Positions 17,510 to 25,349 of a stretch of DNA of 64,000 bases are shown here, one piece after another. Position 1 is the first letter of the stretch; every line of letters begins with the position of its first letter. The notes beneath the pieces are model-generated. The model was not told the origin of the DNA. It made no database searches and saw only the letters and a list, made by a program, of their open reading frames with translations. This DNA comes from Nitrospirota bacterium. Its GTDB lineage: Bacteria > Nitrospirota > Thermodesulfovibrionia > Thermodesulfovibrionales > UBA6898. The translations under genes and the position numbers were made by a program. Location of the stretch: contig JAKAHR010000009.1 in NCBI GenBank assembly GCA_021825365.1, positions 1-64,000 on the forward strand, in the 5' to 3' direction.

Positions 17510-18221
17510 AGGCCGTCTCCTTCTCCCGCATCCGTATCTCGACCCGACGGTTTTGGGCCCTGTTCTCCGCGGAATCATTCGGCGCCTTTGGCTTCAGCTC
17601 CGCATTCCCCTTGACCGACAGGCGCGAAGGGTCTATCTGATGCCGATTGATGAAATACTTCAGCACACTTGTCGCCCGGGCGACGGAGAGTTCCCAGTTC
17701 GACGGATAGAGGCGGGTCCTGATCGGGATGTTGTCCGTATGTCCCTCTATATCGATGAAGAATGACGGGTAGCGTTGAATAATCCGGGCTATATTGTCGA
17801 GCACCGGCTCTGAGCCGTCCAGTATCTCGGCCTCTCCGGTCCTGAAGGTGACCCGCTCCTTCATCGTGACGATGACCTCCCTGTCGAGAGCGGTGACCGA
17901 GATGTCGTCGTCCAGATGCAGTCTGCTTATCTCCGCGCTCATTTCATCCCGGATCACCTCCTCTACAGGGGAGGCCGGGGCCTTGACGGCAGAAGGGGAG
18001 GGAGCCGGAGTTTCCGCCGATGTCCTGGTCTTCACCGAGTCCGCCTTCTTCGTCATCGCAAAGAACATCACAAAGACGACAAGCAGCAGCGAAAGGACGT
18101 CGCTCAGGGTGATCAGCCAGTTACTGTCGCTGTCAATGGATGACCTTGATTTCTCAACCAACAGGTTTCCGGGAAACAGCTTGTGTCCCGCAGTATTGCG
18201 GGGTCTTTCCCTTGTCGTCAT
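17475..18221 (-). CDS. motB: MotB-like flagellar stator protein with OmpA peptidoglycan-binding domain
   Basis: The 248-residue product has one N-terminal transmembrane helix (NWLITLSDVLSLLLVVFVMFF), with the Asp expected of the proton-conducting MotB residue. A Pro/Ala-rich linker follows, then an OmpA-type domain with the IEGHTDN motif and a C-terminal region with NRRVEIRM that anchor to peptidoglycan. With the MotA-like gene just upstream it should form a stator driving flagellar or other rotation. It is 33 bases downstream of motA. No other flagellar gene is in the window, so a gliding or alternative stator role is possible. Confidence 0.82.
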   Translation of the reverse strand: MTTRERPRNTAGHKLFPGNLLVEKSRSSIDSDSNWLITLSDVLSLLLVVFVMFFAMTKKADSVKTRTSAETPAPSPSAVKAPASPVEEVIRDEMSAEISRLHLDDDISVTALDREVIVTMKERVTFRTGEAEILDGSEPVLDNIARIIQRYPSFFIDIEGHTDNIPIRTRLYPSNWELSVARATSVLKYFINRHQIDPSRLSVKGNAELKPKAPNDSAENRAQNRRVEIRMREKETASTLRDNRSRTT

Positions 18222-18254
18222 GTGGGGTCCGCTCCTTCCGGATGGGCCTGTCTG

Positions 18255-19055
18255 TTACAGCCGCGGCTCGCCCTTTGCCGCAACAAGGCGGCTGCCGATG
18301 TCCGGCAGGGCGGTTTCATACGGGTCGCAATACCCGTTGAGTCTTTCCTCGATCCTGAGGGGATGTTCCCCGTTGTTGATCGCCTCGATACCTTCTATCG
18401 CCAGATGCATGAGCGCCTCGGACTCGATCGCATGCTCCTTCAGCTTGGCGCAGAGGGGCAGCATGAACAGACTCGAGATGATCACCCCATAGAAAGTCGA
18501 GATCATCGCCACCGCCATGATTGGGGCGATCGTTTCGACCGACTGCGCCTCCCGGAACATACGGATGAGGCTGATGACTGTTCCGGCAAGTCCGAAAGAG
18601 GGGGTGAGCCGGGCTATCGTCTTGAGCACGTTCTGGCTGAAATTCGAATTCATGACCCTGATCGACAGCTCCCTCTCCATGACGTTGCGGATAATCTCAT
18701 TGCCCTGGTGGTTTATCAGGAGACTGACGCCCACCCTCAGAAAATCATCCTTCATCAGGTGCATCTTCTTTTCGATGCCCCTGATGTCCGTCTTTCTGTA
18801 TGCGCGAGCGATGTCGAGGACGTCCCTTGTCAATGCCGGCCTGTCTCGCGTGGGACCAAAGGCCTCCGCAATGTCCCGCAACGTGCTCTTTATCCTCTTG
18901 AAGGGGAAACCGATCAGGACCGCAGCAATAGTTCCGCCGCAGACGATAATGAGCGCCTCGGGATTCAGGAGCATCGCCGCGCCCATGCCCTTGAACACGG
19001 TGGCGCCAAACAGCGTGAGAGCGACTACACATATGACAACCAGGATTGCGTTCAT
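18255..19055 (-). CDS. motA: MotA-like stator / proton channel protein
   Basis: The 266-residue product has four hydrophobic segments and the MotA pattern: ALIIVCGGTIAAVLIGFP, the cytoplasmic loop, PSFGLAGTVISLIRMF, then a fourth helix with a GVIISSLFMLP segment. The start chosen is the ATG at 19055, which has AGGAGG 5 bases before it; a longer frame upstream lacks support. It pairs with the OmpA-domain MotB-like protein to use proton or sodium flow for torque. Confidence 0.85.
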   Translation of the reverse strand: MNAILVVICVVALTLFGATVFKGMGAAMLLNPEALIIVCGGTIAAVLIGFPFKRIKSTLRDIAEAFGPTRDRPALTRDVLDIARAYRKTDIRGIEKKMHLMKDDFLRVGVSLLINHQGNEIIRNVMERELSIRVMNSNFSQNVLKTIARLTPSFGLAGTVISLIRMFREAQSVETIAPIMAVAMISTFYGVIISSLFMLPLCAKLKEHAIESEALMHLAIEGIEAINNGEHPLRIEERLNGYCDPYETALPDIGSRLVAAKGEPRL

Positions 19056-19275
19056 GGTAACCTCCTGTCTTGATTCTGGTGGGGTCCTGTATGAAGGGTT
19101 ATAGAGCAATCGGCATGCCGCTGACGTGATCGGGACGGCGGCAGGTGAGCAGGCTGCAAAGACGTTGAAATTAAGTAATTTATCGATACGGGGACAGGCC
19201 CAACGAGCAGAGGCCCGGCGGGCACAATTTGCCGGAGGGGCAATTTTTTCCCGCTTGTGGGCCGCGTAGAGAGAG
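19056..19275. other. Non-coding gap between the histidine kinase and motA
   Basis: No gene is seen in these 220 bases. A small plus-strand hairpin (TTGCC, loop GGAGG, GGCAA at 19229-19243) is followed by six T residues and would be a weak plus-strand terminator, but no plus-strand gene precedes it. No convincing motA promoter was found. Confidence 0.5.
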
Positions 19276-20613
19276 TTACTTTCTCAGAATGAAATAGAAA
19301 TTGTTGCCGTACGGCATCGCCTCATAGCCGACGACTCCGCCGTGGATCTCGACCGCGTTCTTTATGAATGCCAGGCCGTGGCCGGTGCCGGGTCTGCCTG
19401 CTGCGTTCGCTGCGCGGTACTCCTCCTCGAAGAGCCGGCGACGTTCCGGCTCAGGGATATTCGGCCCTGAGCTGAAGACATTATACTTGACGCCGTCCTG
19501 TCCGAGGCCGAAAAAGTCCTTGATGATCTGGTGGCCGTAGGCGACATATTTCTTCTCCTCGCCGAATAGCTCGACCTGCCGGGTGTACTTGACCGCATTT
19601 GAAAAAAGGTTTGCATAGACCTGGGCCATCAGTCCTACGTCGACGACGTTGATCACCTCCTCGTCCGGTATGCCGCTCATCCGGTCGTCGATCGTGATGC
19701 CTTCCTTCCTGAGTTGTTCGAGAAATCTCTCCAGCTGGGGCTGCACCACGTCTCTCTTCATATTGCATTCCTTCGTCCTGAGCGTGAGTCGGCCCTGGTC
19801 GAAGTGGCTCTTCCGGAAGAGGGTCTCGATAAAGAGGCTCATGTTTTTGTAATGCTTCTCGATGTTCTCGAGTTCAGCGGTGAGGCCTTCATTCACCTCG
19901 GAGAGTTCCCTGAGTAACCTGTCGACGCCCTCGGGGGAACACGAGCGGGTCGCCGCGCATTCGGTGAGGTATCTTTCGATTTCGACGTTCTTATTCACCT
20001 TTGCCCTGAGCCTCTTGAGGAACAGCTTGTAGACCATGTTGGGGACGATGATATTATGTTCGATATCAGCGACGAGGGAGCGGATGAAGCGCAGGTGCTC
20101 GATATTCTTTTCATCGAGAAAGCGGTTGTGGAGGTTGAACCCTATCCTGTTGGCGAATTTTTCGAAGAAAAGCTCGCGCGAGCTGCTCCGGTCAGCCACC
20201 GGGTAGACCTCGAGGAGGCCGAGCACGTCTTCTTCGAGATGAAACGGTATCTGGTCGATGAGGCTCTTCTTGCCGCGGATGGTCAGGACGAGGCTCTGCG
20301 TGTAGTAGGGCTGACGTGAGGGGCGGACGTCGTCAGGCGGAGCGGTGTGCAGATCAGGCCCTGACTTTGAGGTCTTTGCGACAAGGCCGAGGCTGTTGAG
20401 GCGCGGATCGAAGAGGTACAGCCTCGCCTCGAGGCCGAAATATGACTGCGGGATCGCAACGCAGAGGTTATAGAAGTCTTCCATGTCATCGAATTCCTGG
20501 GACAGGTCGAAGAAGGTCTTGAGGGCGTCGTTCTCCTCTGCCGTGAAATCGTACCGGTGATAGTCGTCTTTCTTGGCCTCGATGCGCGAAAGGATGTCTT
20601 TGAGCAGAGCCAT
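19276..20613 (-). CDS. Orphan soluble sensor histidine kinase, divergent
   Basis: The product is 445 residues from the ATG at 20613. There are no transmembrane helices. The first 200 residues look like a GAF/PAS-type sensor. A helical region has a candidate phosphoacceptor His in ADIEHNIIVPN, then a long coiled-coil stretch. The C-terminal HATPase domain has an N-box (ANLFSNAVKYT) and a G2 box (GTGHGLAFIKNAVEIHGG). The G1 box reads SSGPNIP instead of the usual DxGxG, so nucleotide binding may be altered. No response regulator is adjacent, so its partner is unknown. A TACAAT box lies at 20651-20656 upstream. Confidence 0.75.
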   Translation of the reverse strand: MALLKDILSRIEAKKDDYHRYDFTAEENDALKTFFDLSQEFDDMEDFYNLCVAIPQSYFGLEARLYLFDPRLNSLGLVAKTSKSGPDLHTAPPDDVRPSRQPYYTQSLVLTIRGKKSLIDQIPFHLEEDVLGLLEVYPVADRSSSRELFFEKFANRIGFNLHNRFLDEKNIEHLRFIRSLVADIEHNIIVPNMVYKLFLKRLRAKVNKNVEIERYLTECAATRSCSPEGVDRLLRELSEVNEGLTAELENIEKHYKNMSLFIETLFRKSHFDQGRLTLRTKECNMKRDVVQPQLERFLEQLRKEGITIDDRMSGIPDEEVINVVDVGLMAQVYANLFSNAVKYTRQVELFGEEKKYVAYGHQIIKDFFGLGQDGVKYNVFSSGPNIPEPERRRLFEEEYRAANAAGRPGTGHGLAFIKNAVEIHGGVVGYEAMPYGNNFYFILRK

Positions 20614-20706
20614 GCGAGAGGTCGCTCCCCCACGATGATAGAGTGCCCTTATTGTATCACACCCTGTTGCCGGCGATCGTAGTATCATGAAGGACACGGG
20701 TTATCG

Positions 20707-21594
20707 ATGAAACGCGGCGCCAAACTATCTAATGTACTGAAAGACGCGGAGCGCTTGAGACTATCCTTTGAAAGATACGGCCTCAGTGGCGGGACTATCC
20801 GTTTTTTCAGGAAGGTCATTTATGACCACTATCGTCGGGAGGGGCGCGATCTGCCCTGGCGGAAAACGCGCAGTCCCTACCGCATCCTCGTCTCCGAGGT
20901 CATGCTTCAGCAGACGCGCGTCGACCGGGTGCTGCGGAAATACCCGCAGTTCATTGAGGCGTTTCCGGATCTTCGCTCCCTCGCTGTCGCGCCTCTGAAA
21001 GAGGTGCTCGGGGCGTGGCAGGGCCTGGGGTATAACAGGAGGGCGATGGGACTGAAGGCGATCGCCCTTGAGGCGGCAAAGAGCGGCAAGGGGAGAATGC
21101 CGGTTGACAGTGACGCTTTAAGGGACCTTCCCGGAATCGGCGCCTACACCGCCTCGGCGTTACGCTGCTTTGCGCACGGCAGGGCCGAGCCGATGATAGA
21201 GACGAATATCCGCAGCGTCTTCATTCATTTCTTCTTTCACGGCAAGACCGGTGTGAGTGACAGGGAGATCATGCCTCTTGTCAGCCGGACGCTCGACAAG
21301 AAGGACCCGAGGAAGTGGAACTATGCGCTTATGGATTACGGCGTGATGCTGAAGAAGGAGACATCCAATCCTGGCAAGCGGTCTCTCCATTACCAGCGGC
21401 AGTCGCCCTTTGAGGGCTCTGGCAGACAACTTCGGGGGAAGATACTGAAGATCCTGCTGGCAGGCTCGCGGCTGAGGCAGGATGATCTGGTCGGGCAGAC
21501 GGGGGCTGATGCGCCGAGGGTGGAGGCTGCCCTGGAAGGACTGGTGAGAGACGGCCTCCTGATAAAAAAGGAGGGCGTCTTCAATATACCATAA
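20707..21594 (+). CDS. MutY-like A/G-specific DNA glycosylase lacking the Fe-S cluster
   Basis: The 295-residue product has the HhH-GPD fold: LPWRKTRSPYRILVSEVMLQQTRVDRV (with the MutY catalytic Glu region), the helix-hairpin-helix LPGIGAYTASAL, and IETNIRSV where MutY has its catalytic Asp. The four-Cys Fe-S motif that follows in MutY is absent (MDYGVMLKKETSNPGKR instead). There is also no C-terminal NUDIX-like 8-oxoG domain. Instead the last 60 residues look like a winged helix. It probably excises a mispaired or damaged base, but specificity is uncertain. Confidence 0.8.
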   Translation: MKRGAKLSNVLKDAERLRLSFERYGLSGGTIRFFRKVIYDHYRREGRDLPWRKTRSPYRILVSEVMLQQTRVDRVLRKYPQFIEAFPDLRSLAVAPLKEVLGAWQGLGYNRRAMGLKAIALEAAKSGKGRMPVDSDALRDLPGIGAYTASALRCFAHGRAEPMIETNIRSVFIHFFFHGKTGVSDREIMPLVSRTLDKKDPRKWNYALMDYGVMLKKETSNPGKRSLHYQRQSPFEGSGRQLRGKILKILLAGSRLRQDDLVGQTGADAPRVEAALEGLVRDGLLIKKEGVFNIP

Positions 21595-21666
21595 AGTCTT
21601 TAAAGTCATGCACTTGCAGTACGTCCGGCCAGTTCTTTTTATATCGGATCACGGCACACAATTTGT

Positions 21667-21695
21667 TTGACATTTAGTTTGAATTGTGGCATCCT
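21667..21695 (+). promoter_or_regulatory. Promoter of the cold-shock gene
   Basis: A perfect TTGACA (21667-21672) is followed after 17 bases by CATCCT (21690-21695), a weak -10. Transcription would start near 21702, giving a leader of about 107 bases that contains the hairpin at 21726-21756. Confidence 0.45.
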
Positions 21696-21725
21696 TACTG
21701 AAAGTGTCAGAAGTTTTCAGCCTGT

Positions 21726-21760
21726 AAGGCCACAAAGACTTTTAGCTTTGGGCCTTTTTT
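21726..21760 (+). ncRNA. Terminator-like hairpin in the csp leader (attenuator or end of a short RNA)
   Basis: AAGGCC-A-CAAAG (21726-21737) pairs with CTTTG-GGCCTT (21746-21756) as an 11-bp stem with one bulged base and an 8-base loop. A run of T residues follows (to 21760). It has the full form of an intrinsic terminator. It sits upstream of the cold-shock gene and downstream of its promoter, so it could end a roughly 60-base RNA or act as a temperature-dependent attenuator. Confidence 0.55.
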
Positions 21761-21808
21761 GTTGTCAGTGACCCTGAGACTTTAATCCATGAAGAGGAGG
21801 TAACCGAG

Positions 21809-22009
21809 ATGGCTAACGGAACGGTTAAGTGGTTTAACGAGTCAAAGGGTTTTGGCTTCATCACCACCGAAGACAACAGCGATGTATTTGTGCACTACTC
21901 GTCCATCCAGGGCAACGGGTTTAAGTCCCTTGCCGAGGGTGACTCAGTCAGCTTCGAGATCGAAAAGGGCCCGAAGGGTCCGAAGGCGATAAACGTCGTC
22001 AAGCTGTAA
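21809..22009 (+). CDS. Cold-shock domain protein (CspA family)
   Basis: The 66-residue product is a single cold-shock OB-fold with both nucleic-acid motifs, KGFGFI (RNP1) and VFVHYS (RNP2). Such proteins bind single-stranded RNA and DNA and melt mRNA structure. The start has a strong AGGAGG site. It has a long leader with a terminator-like hairpin and is followed by a strong intrinsic terminator, so it is monocistronic. Confidence 0.95.
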   Translation: MANGTVKWFNESKGFGFITTEDNSDVFVHYSSIQGNGFKSLAEGDSVSFEIEKGPKGPKAINVVKL

Positions 22010-22023
22010 TGATCAGCAGCAGG

Positions 22024-22052
22024 TCCCCCCGGAAGCGGGGGGATTTTTTTTT
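22024..22052 (+). terminator. Intrinsic terminator of the cold-shock gene
   Basis: TCCCCCCG pairs with CGGGGGGA around a GAAG tetraloop (8-bp stem, 22024-22043), directly followed by nine T residues. Confidence 0.9.
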
Positions 22053-22093
22053 GAGACGGAATGACGTAAGATATTCAAAAGAAAGGAGACACC

Positions 22094-22309
22094 GTGGCCA
22101 GACGCGCAGGCGCCTTTAAGAGCGAGAAGAGAAAGAAGGAGCTGACACGCCTCAAGAAGCGTGAGGAGAAGCTGAAAAAGAAGCTGCACAAGAAGGATTC
22201 GCCGCAGGAGGATATGGAACTGCAGGAGCCGGGGGCCGAGACAGAGGGAGCGGTTGAGGAGACGACCGGGGAGCCGACAGAAGAACCGGCTGAGGAAAAG
22301 GCGGTCTGA
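22094..22309 (+). CDS. Small charged hypothetical protein
   Basis: The 71-residue product has a GTG start with an AAAGGAGA ribosome site. Its first half is very basic (KSEKRKKELTRLKKREEK, probably helical) and its second half is acidic and rich in Glu, Thr and Pro. It resembles small unnamed proteins seen next to cold-shock genes. No function can be assigned; nucleic-acid binding through the basic half is only a guess. It lies after the csp terminator, so it should have its own promoter. Confidence 0.6.
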   Translation: MARRAGAFKSEKRKKELTRLKKREEKLKKKLHKKDSPQEDMELQEPGAETEGAVEETTGEPTEEPAEEKAV

Positions 22310-22487
22310 TTTCGGACCTTGCTGTTGTTAGTTTCTTCCCTGCCCTTTTTCCCGCGCTGTTTTCCGTGAATCCGCCCCGCTTTCAGGCATGTCGAGATTT
22401 CCCCGCGGTGTCACCTGGCGAATCATGAATTAAGACCGCTCCGCACGCCCCCGGCTACGACAGCACATCGGTCTTTCAGGAGGCTAC

Positions 22488-23873
22488 ATGAACAGGCTCA
22501 AGATAAGAGAAATTCTGTCAAGACCCTCACAGGGCATGCCGGTTGACGTGTGCGGCTGGGTCAGGTCGAGGCGCGAGTCCAAGGGCATCGCCTTCATTGC
22601 CCTGAGTGACGGCTCCTGCCAGGATACGCTGCAACTTGTAATCCCCGAAGGGTCGGCCGCCTTCCCGCGTCTCCGGGGCTGCAATACGGGGGCTGCCGTG
22701 AGGGCGAGCGGATATCTCCGGGAATCCCCCGGCAAGGGGCAGAGCTTCGAGATGGAGGTTTCTGCCATGGAGGTCTTCGGAGATGCAGACCCTGTCACCT
22801 ATCCGCTTCAAAAAAAGGGGCATACCCTCGAATTCCTCAGGGAGATAGGACACCTGAGGCCGAGGACGAATACCTATGGCGCGGTATTCAGGATCAGAAA
22901 CCTCCTCGCCCGCGCTGTCCATGAATTCTTCCAGGGGAGGGGCTTTGTCTGGGTCCATACGCCGATCATTACCGCGAGCGATTGCGAAGGGGCGGGAGAT
23001 CTGTTCAGTGTCACGACGCTTGACCATGAAAACCCTCCCCGCCACGAGGGGCGCATCGACTTTTCGAAGGATTTTTTCGGGGCACGTTCGTATCTTACGG
23101 TGAGCGGACAGCTCGAGGCCGAGTTTCTGAGCATGGCTCTCGGAGACGTCTATACCTTCGGCCCCACCTTCAGGGCCGAGAACTCTAATACCTCGCGGCA
23201 TCTCGCGGAGTTCTGGATGATAGAGCCGGAGATGGCCTTCGCAGACCTTCAGGATGACATGGCCCTTGCGGAGGACTTTTTCCGCTTCCTCTGCCGTACC
23301 GTTGCGGAGCAGGGGGAACACGAACTCGCCTTTCTCGAAAAGCAGTATAAGACGATCTCCATCGCCGGCATCAGGGGCCTCGGCGATAAGCCCTTCGTCC
23401 GGATTACCTATACAGACGCAGTCCGGGAACTCGGGAAGGCTGCGGGGAAGTTCGAATTTCCCGTCGAATGGGGACTTGATCTGCAGTCAGAGCATGAGCG
23501 GTATCTGACCGACACGGTCTTCTGCGGCCCTGTCATCGTCACTGACTACCCCAGGGACATCAAGGCGTTTTACATGCGCCTGAACGAAGACGGCAGGACG
23601 GTCGCTGCCATGGACGTGCTGGTTCCGCGCATAGGCGAGATCATGGGGGGGAGCCAGAGGGAGGAGCGGCTTGAAGTGCTTGAGTCCAGGATGAGGGCGG
23701 CAGCCATATCGGGCGGGAGTCTGGAATGGTATGTCGATCTGAGGCGTTTCGGCTCGGCTCCCCATGCCGGCTTCGGGCTGGGGTTTGAAAGACTCGTACA
23801 GTATATAACCGGCATGCCGAATATCAGGGACGTTATCCCCTGTCCGCGGGCACCCCTGAGCATACGGTTCTGA
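22488..23873 (+). CDS. asnS: Asparaginyl-tRNA synthetase
   Basis: The 461-residue product is a class IIb synthetase. An N-terminal OB-fold anticodon-binding domain (about residues 1-105, VDVCGWVRSRRESKGIAFI) is followed by the catalytic core with motif 2 (PTFRAENSNTSRHLAEFWM) and motif 3 (GFGLGFERLVQY). Asn-type features and length separate it from AspRS and LysRS. It charges tRNA-Asn directly, so at least this organism does not depend only on the amidotransferase route. AGGAGG precedes the ATG. Confidence 0.95.
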   Translation: MNRLKIREILSRPSQGMPVDVCGWVRSRRESKGIAFIALSDGSCQDTLQLVIPEGSAAFPRLRGCNTGAAVRASGYLRESPGKGQSFEMEVSAMEVFGDADPVTYPLQKKGHTLEFLREIGHLRPRTNTYGAVFRIRNLLARAVHEFFQGRGFVWVHTPIITASDCEGAGDLFSVTTLDHENPPRHEGRIDFSKDFFGARSYLTVSGQLEAEFLSMALGDVYTFGPTFRAENSNTSRHLAEFWMIEPEMAFADLQDDMALAEDFFRFLCRTVAEQGEHELAFLEKQYKTISIAGIRGLGDKPFVRITYTDAVRELGKAAGKFEFPVEWGLDLQSEHERYLTDTVFCGPVIVTDYPRDIKAFYMRLNEDGRTVAAMDVLVPRIGEIMGGSQREERLEVLESRMRAAAISGGSLEWYVDLRRFGSAPHAGFGLGFERLVQYITGMPNIRDVIPCPRAPLSIRF

Positions 23874-23924
23874 GGACCCGATGATCTCTTTCACCACGGC
23901 AGAAAGATCAGCGAAAGTTTCCCT

Positions 23925-23954
23925 TTGAATCTCCCGTCTATTTTAGGGTACAAT
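23925..23954 (+). promoter_or_regulatory. Promoter of the small membrane protein gene
   Basis: TTGAAT (23925-23930), 18 bases, then TACAAT (23949-23954). The leader then has a perfect 6-bp hairpin (CTCCGG, loop ATTT, CCGGAG, 23975-23990) ending 10 bases before the Shine-Dalgarno, which could modulate translation. Confidence 0.55.
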
Positions 23955-24014
23955 CTTGCCTGTCGGTTCTCATTCTCCGGATTTCCGGAGTATCCTTGCT
24001 AGGAGGTGATCAGC

Positions 24015-24227
24015 ATGACAGCAAAGAACGAAATCAGCTGGGCATCGGTATGTATAGGTGTGGTGTTCTGCATACTGGCCGGGCTGGGCGCCGGGATGAG
24101 CGTCCAGACGGTTCTTCACGCCCGCCCGGGATGGGTAATACCTTTTTATGCCGTGGTCGTCGGGATATTCACCGGCATTTCCGCGATTGTTCTCTCAACC
24201 ATCCTGACAGCGGTAAGGGAGAAATAG
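24015..24227 (+). CDS. Small two-helix membrane protein, hypothetical
   Basis: The 70-residue product has two hydrophobic helices (about residues 10-29 and 40-65) joined by a short loop. AGGAGG lies 8 bases before the ATG at 24015, which decides the start over an in-frame GTG at 24006. It has its own promoter and converges on the CULT-domain gene. I do not recognise a family. Confidence 0.65.
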   Translation: MTAKNEISWASVCIGVVFCILAGLGAGMSVQTVLHARPGWVIPFYAVVVGIFTGISAIVLSTILTAVREK

Positions 24228-24277
24228 ACGGCAACAGGAGGCGATGCCGCGGGAAGCAGGTGATCCCCGGCGAGGAG

Positions 24278-24706
24278 TCAGTGAGTCCGGGCCCTCTCCA
24301 GAAGGTTGTCCCTGACCAGGCCGAAGAAAGAACCGCCTGCTGACTGATAAAACCAGCCGAGATGAAACAGGCACTTGGCGCAGATCGCAAAGGACCAGGC
24401 AAAGCCGGGGAACCAGGTGAACTCCTGAGACGATTTTCCCACGGGCAAGCAGCCGCCTGCCCGGGAGAAGCACCGGATAATGAAGGTAATGCCCGCGGGA
24501 TTGATACAGGTATGCTGATGCTGCCCCTGCACAGCGATGGTGTCGGCAATAGCTGTTACCGGGTGGCCGCAGTTTCTGCAGAGGATGTGATCATCTTCTG
24601 AAAGTTCAAGAAGATCGTCTTCGCTGGCCCTGGCAGCCGGATGTGATTTATCCCTCTGACCTTTTGCCTCACGTGGCGGGGGAAAGCCGGTGTTTTGCAC
24701 AGGCAT
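24278..24706 (-). CDS. Cereblon-type CULT-domain protein (bacterial thalidomide-pocket protein)
   Basis: The 142-residue product is a stand-alone CULT domain, the ligand-binding domain of eukaryotic cereblon. Zinc ligands are the pairs Cys43-Cys46 and Cys109-Cys112. The three pocket tryptophans are present in TWFPGFAW (Trp98, Trp104) and HLGW (Trp118), with a following FFGLVRDNLL that matches cereblon FWGLTR. Known bacterial members bind thalidomide and cyclic-imide or uridine-like ligands; the natural role is unsettled. It lies 13 bases downstream of ppnP, a nucleoside phosphorylase gene, and is probably in one transcript with it. A TATAAT overlaps its ATG, so an internal GTG start (24700) is possible. 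Confidence 0.85.
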   Translation of the reverse strand: MPVQNTGFPPPREAKGQRDKSHPAARASEDDLLELSEDDHILCRNCGHPVTAIADTIAVQGQHQHTCINPAGITFIIRCFSRAGGCLPVGKSSQEFTWFPGFAWSFAICAKCLFHLGWFYQSAGGSFFGLVRDNLLERARTH

Positions 24707-24719
24707 TATAAGACGCTGA

Positions 24720-25034
24720 TCACTTGATAAATGAACAGCAATAGTCGGTCAGGCTGCGAACCTTCAGCCCGAACGTGGAGTTTGCCGCCACCTCGAAGGA
24801 CTGGCCGCCCCTGAAGGCCTTCCATGTGTTCTCCCCGGGGAGCAGGACATCCAGTTCTCCGGATATGATCTCCATTACTTCCTTGTCTGCTGTCGTGAAC
24901 TCGAATTCGCCCGGAAGCATGATCCCGAGGGTCTTCCTAGAGCCGTCCTCGAAGACAACGGTCCGGCTTGTTACCTTGCCGTCAAAGTAGATATTGGCTT
25001 TCTTCCGTACCGTCACTCCCCTGAATTCGTCCAT
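24720..25034 (-). CDS. ppnP: Pyrimidine/purine nucleoside phosphorylase
   Basis: The 104-residue product is a small cupin of the YaiE/PpnP (DUF1255) family, which cleaves nucleosides with phosphate to free base and ribose-1-phosphate. The family pattern is visible in [14 protein letters not shown], then [10 protein letters not shown] and the closing [11 protein letters not shown]. The ATG at 25034 is chosen because GAGGTG lies 6 bases upstream. It is followed at once by the CULT-domain gene, suggesting a nucleoside- or base-related context for that protein. Confidence 0.9.
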   Translation of the reverse strand: MDEFRGVTVRKKANIYFDGKVTSRTVVFEDGSRKTLGIMLPGEFEFTTADKEVMEIISGELDVLLPGENTWKAFRGGQSFEVAANSTFGLKVRSLTDYCCSFIK

Positions 25035-25097
25035 GCGGGTCACCTCAAAAAATGGTTTTGATGCTACTCTATCAGACTCTGCTGCCCGCTTTCAAGC

Positions 25098-25106
25098 TGG
25101 TATAAT
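25098..25106 (+). promoter_or_regulatory. Extended -10 promoter upstream of the alkD remnant and msrA
   Basis: TGGTATAAT is a perfect extended -10 (TATAAT 25101-25106). It precedes an ATG at 25125 that has GAGAGG as its ribosome site, so the remnant can still be transcribed, and probably msrA with it. Confidence 0.5.
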
Positions 25107-25124
25107 GGCTGCTGAGAGGTTGCG

Positions 25125-25322
25125 ATGGTTACGTCCCCGCTGCATGTCATTAAAGAGGATTTGCAGGCGGCTGCTGATGCTGCAAAGGCATCGGTGTTGG
25201 CGAGGTTCTTCAAGACAGGCAGGGGCGAGTACGGCGAGGGGGACGTGTTTCTCGGCATCATGGTGCCGGAACAGAGACGCATAGCCAGGAAATATGCTGA
25301 TATCCCCCTCCCTTCATACTTT
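25125..25322 (+). pseudogene. N-terminal remnant of a DNA alkylation repair (AlkD-like) gene
   Basis: About 62 residues match the start of AlkD-type HEAT-repeat glycosylases ([20 protein letters not shown], then [11 protein letters not shown]). These proteins are normally 220-240 residues; the rest is missing here. Promoter, ribosome site and ATG survive, and the frame runs on without a stop into the msrA frame. A read-through fusion is therefore possible, but a deletion that removed most of alkD is the simpler reading. Confidence 0.65.
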
Positions 25323-25349
25323 CTTCATTCCAAACTGTTACAAAATAGC

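Noticed and set aside
19229-19249. Plus-strand terminator in the kinase-motA gap
   Set aside because: It has only a 5-bp stem and there is no plus-strand gene upstream to terminate; both neighbours are on the minus strand. Mentioned only in the gap entry.
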